Assembly: GCA_018262705.1 (NCBI GenBank)
Contig: JADFDQ010000001.1
Coordinates: forward strand, 1-64,000
Origin: Xanthomonas sp.
GTDB taxonomy: Bacteria; Pseudomonadota; Gammaproteobacteria; Xanthomonadales; Xanthomonadaceae
Length of the DNA stretch: 64,000 nucleotides
Reading direction: 5' to 3'
Below the pieces are notes generated by a model. It had not been told where the DNA came from. It worked only from the letters and a program-made list of their open reading frames with translations, and did not search any database. The translations under genes and the position numbers were made by a program. The first letter of the stretch is position 1, and each line of letters begins with the position of its first letter. Shown here piece after piece: positions 10,471-19,990 of this stretch.

Positions 10471-11135
10471 GCCGCGTCCTTGTGAAACCGTTCGGAAATT
10501 AGATCCAACAGGCCGGCGGCCAGCACGTTCTTGGGCGCTGGGCCCAGCGGGCGCTCGCCGTTGGCATCGATGACCAGCAGCGCGTTGTCGTCGCTCTCGA
10601 ACCCGCAGCCCGGCAAGCCCACTTGATTGGCGCAGATCAGATCCAGCCCCTTGCGTTCGAGCTTGCTCCGCGCGTAGGTCGCCACGTCGTGGGTTTCCGC
10701 GGCAAATCCAACCACCAGCGCCGGGCGCTGCGGATGCGCAGCGACTTCGGCGAGAACGTCGCGGGTCTTGATCAATTCCAGCACCAGCACGTCCTGCCCG
10801 GGCTGCTTTTTCAGCTTGCGATCCATCGGTGCACGCGGGGTGAAATCGGCCACCGCCGCCGCACCAATGTAGATGTCGCAGGGCAGGCAGCCCAGCACCG
10901 CTGCGTGCATTTGCGCGGCGCTGCGGACGTCGATCCGACGCACGCCTTCCGGCGTGGGCAGGTGCACGGGGCCAGCCACCAGCACAACCTCGGCGCCACG
11001 TCCGGCGGCTTCGCCGGCGATCGCAAAGCCCATCTTGCCGCTGCTTCTGTTGCCCAAAAAACGCGCCGGGTCGATGTCTTCGAAGGTCGGGCCAGCGCTG
11101 ACCACGATCCGCATGCCGTCAAGTGGCCCGCTCAT
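10467..11135 (-). CDS. coaB: Phosphopantothenate--cysteine ligase (CoaB half of a split coaBC)
   Basis: [62 protein letters not shown]...AAVADFTP...KKQPG. ATG at 11135 overlaps the coaC stop (ATGA). Confidence 0.88.
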   Translation of the reverse strand: MSGPLDGMRIVVSAGPTFEDIDPARFLGNRSSGKMGFAIAGEAAGRGAEVVLVAGPVHLPTPEGVRRIDVRSAAQMHAAVLGCLPCDIYIGAAAVADFTPRAPMDRKLKKQPGQDVLVLELIKTRDVLAEVAAHPQRPALVVGFAAETHDVATYARSKLERKGLDLICANQVGLPGCGFESDDNALLVIDANGERPLGPAPKNVLAAGLLDLISERFHKDAA

Positions 11136-11689
11136 GCACAAGCCTCCAACGCCGCCACGATCTGCTCGGGTTCCGCCATCCGACCCGGCCCGGACTCGCC
11201 CTCGGCCAACGGCCCGTCTTCCGGTCCAACCATGCGAACTCCGCGCGCCAACAGCGCCGCCACGTTGGCCTGGGTGGCCGGATGCCGCCACATTCGGTGA
11301 TTCATCGCCGGAGCGATGAGGATCGGTGCCTCGCTTGCAAGACACAGGGTCGACACCAAGTCGTCAGCCAGTCCGTGTGCCAGCTTCGCCAGCGTATTGG
11401 CCGTGGCCGGCGCCACCACCACCTGCTGCGCCCATTCCGCCAGCTCCAGATGCCCCATGCCGGCTTCGGCCTGGGCGTCCCAAAGACTGCTTCGAACCGC
11501 CCGGTGCGACAGCGCCTGAAACGTCTGCGCACCGACGAAACGCTGCGCGTTCTCGGTCATCGCCACCTGCACGTCGGCTCCGGCATCGCGCAATCGCCGC
11601 ACCAGTTCGGCCGCTTTGTACGCGGCAATCCCACCGCACACGCAAAGCAGCACGCGGTAACCATCGTTTGGAAGACGCAGAACCTGCAT
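11132..11689 (-). CDS. coaC: Phosphopantothenoylcysteine decarboxylase (CoaC half of a split coaBC)
   Basis: [42 protein letters not shown]...[25 protein letters not shown]...[12 protein letters not shown]; flavoprotein motifs. Confidence 0.9.
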   Translation of the reverse strand: MQVLRLPNDGYRVLLCVCGGIAAYKAAELVRRLRDAGADVQVAMTENAQRFVGAQTFQALSHRAVRSSLWDAQAEAGMGHLELAEWAQQVVVAPATANTLAKLAHGLADDLVSTLCLASEAPILIAPAMNHRMWRHPATQANVAALLARGVRMVGPEDGPLAEGESGPGRMAEPEQIVAALEACA

Positions 11690-11785
11690 CGGGCCGTTCC
11701 CTGACCTCTTACCAGTGCATCAGCTTACCCGAAGCCGAGGGAAACGCTGATGCCCTGCTCTGGATTTCACGTTCAGGATTGACAT

Positions 11786-12460
11786 ATGCACATTCGCGAC
11801 TGGCCAGAAACCGAACGCCCCCGTGAGAAGCTGCTGGCCCGCGGCCCCGGCAGCCTGTCCGACGCCGAACTGCTGGCACTGTTCCTCGGCTCCGGCACGG
11901 CGGGACAAGATGCCGTGGCCTGCGCCCGCGCGCTGGTGGCTGCACAAGGCGGGCTGCGTCCGCTGCTTGATCTGGATGCCAAAGCGCAGACCCGGCTGCG
12001 CGGCATCGGCCCGGCGCGGGCCTGCCTGCTGGCGGCGGCGCTTGAACTCGGACGGCGACATCTCGCCGCGCAGCTTGAACGCGGCGAAGCGCTGGGCGAC
12101 CCCGGCGCCGCCGGTCGCTATTTCGCCCAACGTCTGCGCGGGCTGGGGCACGAGGTGTTTGCGGTCCTGTATTTGGACACCCGACACCGCGCGCTCGGAT
12201 TCGAAGAACTGTTTCGCGGCGGTATCGATGGCGCCGAAGTCCATCCGCGCATCATCGTCCAGCGCGCACTGGCGCACGGCGCCGCGGCGGCCATCGTCGG
12301 CCACAACCACCCCAGCGGGAATCCCGAACCCAGCGCCGCCGACCGCGCCGTGACCACCCGCATCAAGCAGGCGCTGGCGCTGGTCGACGTGCGCCTGCTC
12401 GATCACTTCGTGGTGGGCGACGGTACGCCAACCTCAATGGCCAGGCTCGGAATGGTGTGA
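11786..12460 (+). CDS. radC: RadC/JAB-domain protein
   Basis: [41 protein letters not shown]...[20 protein letters not shown]...[10 protein letters not shown]. Confidence 0.95.
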   Translation: MHIRDWPETERPREKLLARGPGSLSDAELLALFLGSGTAGQDAVACARALVAAQGGLRPLLDLDAKAQTRLRGIGPARACLLAAALELGRRHLAAQLERGEALGDPGAAGRYFAQRLRGLGHEVFAVLYLDTRHRALGFEELFRGGIDGAEVHPRIIVQRALAHGAAAAIVGHNHPSGNPEPSAADRAVTTRIKQALALVDVRLLDHFVVGDGTPTSMARLGMV

Positions 12461-12536
12461 ACGCTCAAGCCTGACCCGGGCTGCCGCATCCGTTCGCGTA
12501 CAATGCGCGGTTGTTGAACCGCAGCATTCCAGCCAC

Positions 12537-14240
12537 GTGAAAGCCCAGCTCCAAGCCCTGATCGAACAAGGGCTCTCCACCCTGCGCGCCAGCGGTGCGC
12601 TCCCTGCCGACTGCCCTTCGCCGGACTTCGTGATCGAGCGCCCGAAAGAGCGTGCGCACGGTGATTTCTCCTGCAATGCCGCCATGCTGCTGGCCCGCGA
12701 GGTTGGCAAAAGCGGCACCAAAACCAATCCGCGCGCACTGGCACAGCAGTTGGTGGATGCGCTGCCCACCTCCGATGCCATCGCCAAGGTCGGAATCGCC
12801 GGCCCCGGTTTCATCAACGTCCACTTGACGCCGGCCGCGTGGCAGCAGCAAGTGCGCGATATCCATGCTGCGGGTGCGGCGTTTGGTCGCAATAACTCAG
12901 GTGCGGGCAAGACCGTGGGCGTGGAGTATGTGTCGGCCAACCCCACCGGCCCGCTGCACGTGGGCCACGGCCGCGCCGGGGTGATTGGGGACTGCATCGC
13001 CCGCGTGCTGGCCGCCAACGGCTGGAACGTGAAGCGCGAGTATTACTACAACGATGCCGGCGTGCAGATCGAAAATCTGGCCAAGTCGGTGCAGGCGCGC
13101 GCCAAGGGGTTCAAACCCGGCGACGCGCAGTGGCCGGCGGATGCTTATAACGGCGACTACATTGCCGATGTGGCCGCCAGCTATCTGCGCGGCGACGCGG
13201 TGGACGTGGAAGGCCACATCATTACCGGCAAGCACGATGCCGACGATCTGGACGCCATCCGCAAATTTGGCGTGGCGTATTTGCGCCGCGAACAAAATGC
13301 CGATCTTGCAGCATTTGGGGTGTCGTTCGACCGCTACTTCCTCGAATCGTCGCTGTATGCCGACGGCAAGGTGGAAGAGACCGTGCACGCGCTGATCGCC
13401 AAGGGCCACACCTTTGAAGAAGGCGGCGCGCTGTGGCTGCGCAGCACCGACTTTGGCGACGACAAAGACCGGGTGATGCGCAAGTCCGACGGCACCTACA
13501 CCTACTTCGTGCCGGACGTGGCCTACCACCTGAGCAAATGGCAGCGCGGCTACCAGCGCGCCGTCACCGAACTGGGCGCCGACCACCACGGCTCACTGGC
13601 GCGGGTGAAAGCGGGCTTGCAAGCACTCGACTGCGGCATTCCGGCCGGCTATCCCGACTATGTGCTGCACCAGATGGTGACGGTGATGCGCGGCGGCGAA
13701 GAGGTCAAACTCTCCAAACGCGCCGGCAGCTATTTGACCCTGCGCGATTTGATCGAAGAAACCAGCGCCGATGCGGTGCGCTGGTTCCTGATCGCGCGCA
13801 AACCGGATTCGCAGCTCACTTTCGATATTGATCTGGCGCGTTCGCAATCGAATGACAACCCGGTGTTCTATGTGCAGTACGCGCATGCCCGCGTGTGCAG
13901 CCTACTGCGGCAAGCGGGTGAGAAGGGCATGCTGTACGACCCTGCCAACGGCAGCGCCGCTTTGCACCTGCTGGACGACGCGCCTGCGCAGGAAATGCTG
14001 CGCGAGCTGTCGCGTTATCCGGAAGTGGTGGCTGCGGCAGGCGACACCCTGGAACCCCATCTGATCGCACAATATCTGCGCGAGTTGGCCAACGCGTTCC
14101 ACACCTGGTACCACGCATCGCCCGTGCTGGTGGACGATGCCGCGCTGCGCGATGCGCGCCTGAGCCTTGCCCTGGCCACCCGGCAAGTGCTGGCCAATGG
14201 CTTGGATCTGCTGGGCGTGTCCGCCCCGGAGTCGATGTGA
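12537..14240 (+). CDS. argS: Arginyl-tRNA synthetase
   Basis: [74 protein letters not shown]. Confidence 0.96.
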   Translation: MKAQLQALIEQGLSTLRASGALPADCPSPDFVIERPKERAHGDFSCNAAMLLAREVGKSGTKTNPRALAQQLVDALPTSDAIAKVGIAGPGFINVHLTPAAWQQQVRDIHAAGAAFGRNNSGAGKTVGVEYVSANPTGPLHVGHGRAGVIGDCIARVLAANGWNVKREYYYNDAGVQIENLAKSVQARAKGFKPGDAQWPADAYNGDYIADVAASYLRGDAVDVEGHIITGKHDADDLDAIRKFGVAYLRREQNADLAAFGVSFDRYFLESSLYADGKVEETVHALIAKGHTFEEGGALWLRSTDFGDDKDRVMRKSDGTYTYFVPDVAYHLSKWQRGYQRAVTELGADHHGSLARVKAGLQALDCGIPAGYPDYVLHQMVTVMRGGEEVKLSKRAGSYLTLRDLIEETSADAVRWFLIARKPDSQLTFDIDLARSQSNDNPVFYVQYAHARVCSLLRQAGEKGMLYDPANGSAALHLLDDAPAQEMLRELSRYPEVVAAAGDTLEPHLIAQYLRELANAFHTWYHASPVLVDDAALRDARLSLALATRQVLANGLDLLGVSAPESM

Positions 14241-14256
14241 AAGCGAGGAACCGGTA

Positions 14257-14994
14257 ATGGCAGCACGTCGCGGAAAATCCCAGGCCAAACGCAATGGCTC
14301 AAGCGGCCTGCCCGGTTGGGCGTGGCTGGTGATCGGCGCCGCACTCACGCTCGCGGCTGTCCTGCTCGTCCCGCGCCTCCTCGAATCTTCCTCAAGCGAT
14401 GGCTTCCTGCGCGTGGGGCCAACGCCGAATCCGAACGCCCAACCGGCCCCTGCCCACGGCGACACCATCGCGCCGGACGTCGCAACCGATACTCCGAAGC
14501 CAGCAGCCAACGAGTCGCCCAAGCCACGCTACGACTTCTACACGCTGCTGCCCGGCGAAGGCGTGCAGATGACCGATGCCGAACTGGCCGCCAGCGCCAA
14601 GGCCGAGGCAGAAGCGCGCGCTCGCGATGCGCAGCGCAGCGCCGAACCCACACAACCGGACAATGCGCTGCCTGCACCCATTACCGAGAGCTCTGGCGCG
14701 ACCACTGCCAGCAACCAACCCGTGCCGACCACTCCGCCCAGCGACGCCTCCAGCGCCAACGCCGCCCGCTACATCCTGCAAGCCGGCGCTTTCGGCGCAT
14801 CCGGTGACGCCGAATCGGTCAAGGCCAAGATCGCGATGCTGGGCCTGAGCGCACGGGTGGAATCCGCGCAAATTGGCGACAAGACCGTGTATCGGGTGCG
14901 CATGGGACCCTACGGAACCGCCTCCGAGTTGGCCGATGCCAAGGCCAAACTCGCCGGCGGCGGCCTGCCGGCAATGGCGATCAAGGCGAAATAG
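14257..14994 (+). CDS. SPOR-domain membrane protein (FtsN-like)
   Basis: Single TM near N-terminus, Pro/Ala-rich linker, C-terminal ARYILQAGAFGASGDAESVKAKIAMLGLSARVESAQIGDKTVYRVRMGPYG = SPOR. Confidence 0.85.
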   Translation: MAARRGKSQAKRNGSSGLPGWAWLVIGAALTLAAVLLVPRLLESSSSDGFLRVGPTPNPNAQPAPAHGDTIAPDVATDTPKPAANESPKPRYDFYTLLPGEGVQMTDAELAASAKAEAEARARDAQRSAEPTQPDNALPAPITESSGATTASNQPVPTTPPSDASSANAARYILQAGAFGASGDAESVKAKIAMLGLSARVESAQIGDKTVYRVRMGPYGTASELADAKAKLAGGGLPAMAIKAK

Positions 14995-15127
14995 CCGGTT
15001 CCCTTCACCGATCCGCATCGCCAAATGCGTGATGGCGCAGGCTTCCCCCTGACGACTATCCCCCATACGCGCAACAAACTGCGCGCTTGCTGCCTGGAAT
15101 CCGGTGACTCCGCTTTAGAATGCGGGG

Positions 15128-15889
15128 ATGAACAAATCCTCTCCCCGTACCGCCCTGATCACCGGCGCCACCGCCGGCTTTGGCCGCGCCAGCGCGCGCC
15201 GCTTCATCGCCGCCGGCTGGCAAGTCATCGCCACCGGCCGCCGCGCCGACCGCCTTGACGCATTGCGCGCCGAACTGGGCGACGCACTGTACCCGGCCTG
15301 TTTCGACATCCGTGATGAAGCCACCATGCGCGCCGCGCTGGCCGCATTGCCGGAGCACTTTGCCGGCATTGATCTGCTGATCAACAACGCCGGCCTTGCG
15401 CAGGGCACGAAGCCGGCACAGGACGCGCTGTTGTCGGACTGGAAAACCATGATCGACACCAACGTGACGGCACTGCTGACCCTGACCCATGCGCTGTTGC
15501 CCATGCTCATCGCCCGCAAAGGCGCGATCATCAATATCAGCTCCACCGCCGCCACCTACCCCTACACCGGCGGCAATGCCTACGGCGGCAGCAAGGCCTT
15601 TGTCAGCCAGTTCTCGCTGGGGCTGCGCGCCGACCTGCACGGCAGCGGCGTGCGGGTGACGGTGATTGAGCCGGGGATGGCCGAAACCGAATTCACCGTG
15701 GTGCGCACCCACGGCGACCAAGCCGCCTCCGACAAGCTCTACGGCGGCGCCCAGCCGATGACCGCCGAGGACATCGCCGACACCATCTTCTGGGTGGCCA
15801 ACCAACCGCCGCACCTGAACATCAACCGCATCGAGCTGATGCCCACCTCGCAATCGTTTGCCGGCTTTCAGGTGGCTAGAGAACACTAA
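15128..15889 (+). CDS. SDR-family oxidoreductase (YdfG-like 3-hydroxy acid dehydrogenase)
   Basis: ALITGATAGFGRASARRFIAAGWQVIATGRRADRLDAL...NNAGLAQG...YPYTGGNAYGGSKAFV. Confidence 0.88.
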   Translation: MNKSSPRTALITGATAGFGRASARRFIAAGWQVIATGRRADRLDALRAELGDALYPACFDIRDEATMRAALAALPEHFAGIDLLINNAGLAQGTKPAQDALLSDWKTMIDTNVTALLTLTHALLPMLIARKGAIINISSTAATYPYTGGNAYGGSKAFVSQFSLGLRADLHGSGVRVTVIEPGMAETEFTVVRTHGDQAASDKLYGGAQPMTAEDIADTIFWVANQPPHLNINRIELMPTSQSFAGFQVAREH

Positions 15890-15918
15890 TTTCCCCATTC
15901 AGGCTATTTTGGCCGAAA

Positions 15919-15934
15919 AGGGTATATTGACCCT
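15919..15934. promoter_or_regulatory. Candidate autoregulatory operator of the TA module (AGGGT-atattg-ACCCT)
   Basis: Perfect 5-bp inverted repeat with 6-bp spacer, 21 bp upstream of the antitoxin ATG (15956). Confidence 0.4.
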
Positions 15935-15955
15935 CTGTCCTAGTTGGAGAACGCC

Positions 15956-16309
15956 ATGGTTGCCGTCGCACTCAAGTCACTGGACACCCTGCCGCAAACC
16001 CCCGCCTCCGACGTGAAGAAACTGGGCTGGCGCGGCGTGATGAAGGTGGTGGCGCGTAGTGGCAAGGTGGTGGTCACCAACCACAACCAACCCGAGGCCG
16101 TCATCCTGCCAGTGGAGGAATACAACCGCCTGCTGAATCTGCTGCGTGATGCGGCGGCACGCGACGAGATTTCGCTGGATGCGTTGCGCAAACAATTCGA
16201 TGCGCGTTTGGCCTGCCTGAATGCCCCGGGGGCTGGCGACACGCTGGAGACCTTGTTTGACCAACCCTTCAGTTTTAAAGGCAAGGTATTCACCGGCTCC
16301 GAGTTCTAG
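15956..16309 (+). CDS. Phd/YefM-like antitoxin
   Basis: ASDVKKLGWRGVMKVVARSGKVVVTNHNQPEAVILPVEEYNRLLNLL; Phd/YefM-type fold, followed 3 nt later by a zeta-like kinase ORF. Confidence 0.78.
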   Translation: MVAVALKSLDTLPQTPASDVKKLGWRGVMKVVARSGKVVVTNHNQPEAVILPVEEYNRLLNLLRDAAARDEISLDALRKQFDARLACLNAPGAGDTLETLFDQPFSFKGKVFTGSEF

Positions 16310-16312
16310 CCG

Positions 16313-16945
16313 ATGCGGCGGCCGCGCATTTTTGTGTTGGCCGGCGTCAATGGTGCCGGCAAAAGCTCCATTGGTGGCGAAGCACTGCAACGCCTTGGCA
16401 TGAGCTGGTTCAATCCAGATACGTTTACACGCCAACTCATTGCCACCACTGGCGCGTCCTTGCATGACGCGAATGCCGCTGCATGGCAGGAAGGTTTGCG
16501 CAGGCTTCAACATGCCATTGCCAACGGCCACGACTATGCCTTTGAAACCACGTTTGGCGGCAATACGATTCCCGCCACCTTGCTCAAAGCCGCCGCCAGT
16601 CATGATGTGCTGATGTGGTTTTGCGGTTTGGATTCGCCAGAACACCATATCGCCCGCGTGCGATTCCGTGTCAGCCAGGGTGGGCACGATATTCCCGAGG
16701 TGAAAATCCGCGAGCGCTACATCGCATCCATCCAAAACTTGATCGCGCTACTGCCCTCACTCACTCGCTTGCACGTTTACGGCAACAGTACCGATGCCAT
16801 CGTCGGCCAAACTACACCTGATCCGCGCCTGCTATTGCAGATGACGCAAGGCCGCATCACTTGGCCACAACATGCAAAGGATTTGCGGCAAACCCCCGCG
16901 TGGGCCAAGCCTATTTTGGAAGCTGCGCTGCAGATGCAGGCGTGA
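16313..16945 (+). CDS. Zeta-toxin family P-loop kinase
   Basis: RIFVLAGVNGAGKSSIGGEAL (Walker A), WFNPDTFTRQL, YAFETTFGGNTIPATL, IARVRFRVSQGGHDIPEVKIRERY. Confidence 0.82.
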   Translation: MRRPRIFVLAGVNGAGKSSIGGEALQRLGMSWFNPDTFTRQLIATTGASLHDANAAAWQEGLRRLQHAIANGHDYAFETTFGGNTIPATLLKAAASHDVLMWFCGLDSPEHHIARVRFRVSQGGHDIPEVKIRERYIASIQNLIALLPSLTRLHVYGNSTDAIVGQTTPDPRLLLQMTQGRITWPQHAKDLRQTPAWAKPILEAALQMQA

Positions 16946-16951
16946 TGCTAC

Positions 16952-18859
16952 TCACAGCGGCGCATCATCCAGATAGGTGTAGGCGGTCAGCCCGCGTTCC
17001 AGCGCCTCGTTCAGTCGCTCGCTTTCGGCTGCACCCAGGTCGGCCGATGTCACCAGCGCGCGGTAGCGGCGGCGCAGGTCGTCGAGTTTGTAGCCGACAT
17101 AATCCAGCATCACATCGGTGGTATCGCCACGCCGTTGCTGGCTGATGGCAAAGCTCTCGCCGCTGGCCTTGACCTCGATGGCATCGGTGTCGCCAAACAG
17201 GTTGTGGATATCGCCCAACACTTCTTGATAGGCGCCGACCAAGAAAAAGCCAATCCGGTAGCGTTCGCCAGGGCGGGGTTCGTGCAGCGGCAGCGAGCTG
17301 TCGAGGTCTTCGTTTTCGACATAGGTGTCGATCTTGCCGTCGGAGTCGCAGGTCATATCGGCAATGATGCCGCGCCGGGTGGGCGCTTCATTCAAACGCT
17401 CGATCGGCACAATCGGAAAGACCTGATCAATCGCCCACACATCGGGCATCGATTCGAACACGCTGAAGTTGACGAAGTACTTGTCGACCAAGCGCTCGTT
17501 GAGTTCATCCAGCAAATCGCGGTGGCTCTTTTCGTCGTAGGTCAGGCGCGCCTTGACCGCGTGCGCGATGGCGTAGAACAGATCGTCAATCCGCGCACGC
17601 TGGGTCAAATCCAATTGCCCAAGCGCATACAGGCTGAGGCCCTCGGCATGTGCCTGGGTGGCTTCATGGAACACTTCCACTGCCGGGCGCTGCGCCATTT
17701 CGTCGTGCAGTTCACGCAACTGCCGCACCGGCTGCGATTCGTCGGCGTGCACATCCGGCACGCGGCCTTCCGGTGCACGCTCCACTTCACTGACATTGGT
17801 CACCAGCAAGGCGTGGTGCGCGGTCATCGCACGCCCGCATTCGGTGAGGATGCGCGGTGGCGTCAGGCCTTCGCGGGCGCAGGCTTCGGCCAGCGGTTGC
17901 ACGATGCTGGAGGCGTAATGCGGGATGCCGTAATTGACCGAGTTGTAGCTGCGCGAACGCGTGCCTTCGTAATCGACACCCAGCCCGCCACCGACATCGA
18001 CATGCGAAATGTTCGCACCCAGTTTGGTCAGCTCCACGAAGTAGCGGGTGGCTTCGCGCATGCCGGCGGCGATATCGCGCACGTTGGAAATCTGGCTGCC
18101 CATATGGAAGTGCAGCAGCTTCAGGCAATCGCCCATGCCGGCATCGCGCAGCTCTTTCCACAAGGTCAGCAACTGGCGCGGATCCAGCCCGAATTTGGCC
18201 TTGTCGCCGCCGCTGTTTTGCCACTTGCCTGCACCCAGCGAAGTCAGCCGCATGCGCACGCCCAAGCCCGGTTGGATGCTGAGTTTTTCCGCCTCTTCCA
18301 GCGCCAATTTCAGCTCGGAGGGTTTCTCGATCACGATGAACGTTTGCAGCCCCAACTTGCGCCCAATCAGCGCCAGGCGAATGTATTCGCGGTCCTTGTA
18401 GCCGTTGCACACAATCGTGCCGCCCGGGCGCGACAGTGCCAGCACCGCCATCAGTTCCGGCTTGCTGCCGGCTTCCAGACCAAAGCCATCACCATGATGC
18501 GATGCCAGCGTGCCTGCAACGCCTGCCTGCTGATTGACCTTGATCGGATAGATCGCGGTGTAGCCGCCGGCGTACCCCCAGTCTGTCTGCGCCTGCGCGA
18601 ACGCCGCCTGCAATTTGTGGAGGCGGTCGCCAAGGATGTCCGGAAAGCGCACCAGCATCGGCAACTTGCTGCCATTGGCCAGCGCGACGTCGACGATCTC
18701 AGGCAGCGCGAACTCCGGTCCGTTCGCCCCGAGCGGCCGCGCCGCAATGCGTCCCTGCGCATCAATGTCGAAATAGCCATCCGCCCAATGCGGAATCGAA
18801 TAAGTCTTGCGGGCGAGGTCTGGCGACCAGTGGGACATTTCAGGCATCCGGAAAAACAC
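16952..18859 (-). CDS. speA: Biosynthetic arginine decarboxylase
   Basis: KTYSIPHWADGYFDIDAQG; YPIKVNQQAGVAGTL; GLEAGSKPELMAVLAL; FHMGSQISNVRDI; true start probably MSHWSPDLARK, a few codons inside the ORF. Confidence 0.95.
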   Translation of the reverse strand: MFFRMPEMSHWSPDLARKTYSIPHWADGYFDIDAQGRIAARPLGANGPEFALPEIVDVALANGSKLPMLVRFPDILGDRLHKLQAAFAQAQTDWGYAGGYTAIYPIKVNQQAGVAGTLASHHGDGFGLEAGSKPELMAVLALSRPGGTIVCNGYKDREYIRLALIGRKLGLQTFIVIEKPSELKLALEEAEKLSIQPGLGVRMRLTSLGAGKWQNSGGDKAKFGLDPRQLLTLWKELRDAGMGDCLKLLHFHMGSQISNVRDIAAGMREATRYFVELTKLGANISHVDVGGGLGVDYEGTRSRSYNSVNYGIPHYASSIVQPLAEACAREGLTPPRILTECGRAMTAHHALLVTNVSEVERAPEGRVPDVHADESQPVRQLRELHDEMAQRPAVEVFHEATQAHAEGLSLYALGQLDLTQRARIDDLFYAIAHAVKARLTYDEKSHRDLLDELNERLVDKYFVNFSVFESMPDVWAIDQVFPIVPIERLNEAPTRRGIIADMTCDSDGKIDTYVENEDLDSSLPLHEPRPGERYRIGFFLVGAYQEVLGDIHNLFGDTDAIEVKASGESFAISQQRRGDTTDVMLDYVGYKLDDLRRRYRALVTSADLGAAESERLNEALERGLTAYTYLDDAPL

Positions 18860-19042
18860 AAACAGGCGTGCATTCTACAAGCGGTACAATGCGCGCCGCT
18901 TCGAGTCTCATTTCACTCGCGAGAAGTGTTGGTGACAAGGGTTCGGTACGCGCATGCCACCGAATGCCGCAGCGCACCCTCATCCGTCTTTCGGGCACCT
19001 TCTCCAAAGCGGAGAAAGAACAGCAGAAAAGGATCCACCGCC

Positions 19043-19897
19043 ATGACCCAACCCACCTGGCTGCACGAAAATTTTGACAAAGCCGGCTCGTCGATCGGCT
19101 TCCGCGTCACCCGCAAGCTCGACGAGGTGCAGTCGCCGTTCCAGAACATCGAGATTTTCGAATCGACCGACTGGGGCAACGTCATGCTGATCGACGGCGC
19201 GATGATGCTGACCACCCGCGACAACTTCCTGTACCACGAAATGATGGCGCACCCGGCCCTGTTCACCCACGCCAACCCCAAGCGCGTGGTGATCATCGGC
19301 GGGGGCGATTGCGGCACGCTGCGCGAAGTGTTGCGCCATCCGGGCGTGGAGAGGGCCGTTCAGTGCGACATCGACGAACAAGTGACGCGCATGGCGGAAA
19401 AATATTTCCCCGAACTGTGCGAATCCAACACCGACCCGCGCGCTGAATTGCTGTGGGACGACGGGATTGCCTACATGGCCAACTGCGCACCCGGCAGCGT
19501 GGACATCGTGATCGTCGATTCCACCGATCCGGTCGGCCCGGCCGAAGGCCTATTCAACAAGGATTTCTTCGCCAGCTGCCACCGCGCACTGAAAGACGAC
19601 GGCATCCTGGTGCAGCAGAGCGAATCGCCGCTGGTGCTGCTGGATCTGATCAAGGCGATGCGCGTGGAAATGGGCAAGGCCGGCTTCCAGTCCTTCCAGA
19701 CCCTGCCGTTCCCACAGCCCTGCTACCCCACCGGCTGGTGGAGCTGCACGATGGCGAAGAAAGCCGCAAACGCTGACTTCGATTTCCGCGCCGACGATGC
19801 CCGCAGCAAGGGCTTTGACACCCTGTACTACACCGCCGACCTGCACAAGGGCGCGCAAAGCCTGCCGCCGTTTGTGGCCAAAGCGCTGGCGGACTGA
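19043..19897 (+). CDS. speE: Spermidine synthase (polyamine aminopropyltransferase)
   Basis: MTQPTWLHENFDKAGSSIGFRVTRKL...VVIIGGGDCGTLREVLRHPGVERAVQCDIDEQVTRMAEKYFPELCE...VDSTDPVGPAEGLF. Confidence 0.95.
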   Translation: MTQPTWLHENFDKAGSSIGFRVTRKLDEVQSPFQNIEIFESTDWGNVMLIDGAMMLTTRDNFLYHEMMAHPALFTHANPKRVVIIGGGDCGTLREVLRHPGVERAVQCDIDEQVTRMAEKYFPELCESNTDPRAELLWDDGIAYMANCAPGSVDIVIVDSTDPVGPAEGLFNKDFFASCHRALKDDGILVQQSESPLVLLDLIKAMRVEMGKAGFQSFQTLPFPQPCYPTGWWSCTMAKKAANADFDFRADDARSKGFDTLYYTADLHKGAQSLPPFVAKALAD

Positions 19898-19990
19898 ATC
19901 GGCTTATAAATTATCGAAAGTTCGAACTTGCTCACGGTTGACGATCGGCGCCCCGGTTAAGGTCGCCAATGACCTGAAATCAGGGCGTTG

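Noticed and set aside
11136-11345. Upstream extension of the CoaB ORF to 11345
   Set aside because: The extension lies out of frame over coaC and has no homologous-looking content; start at 11135 fits the CoaB N-terminus.
17135-19042. 636-codon open frame (+) antisense to speA, preceding speE in ORF 17135..19897
   Set aside because: High-GC antisense artefact: opposite strand encodes a clear arginine decarboxylase, and speE has its own start at 19043.
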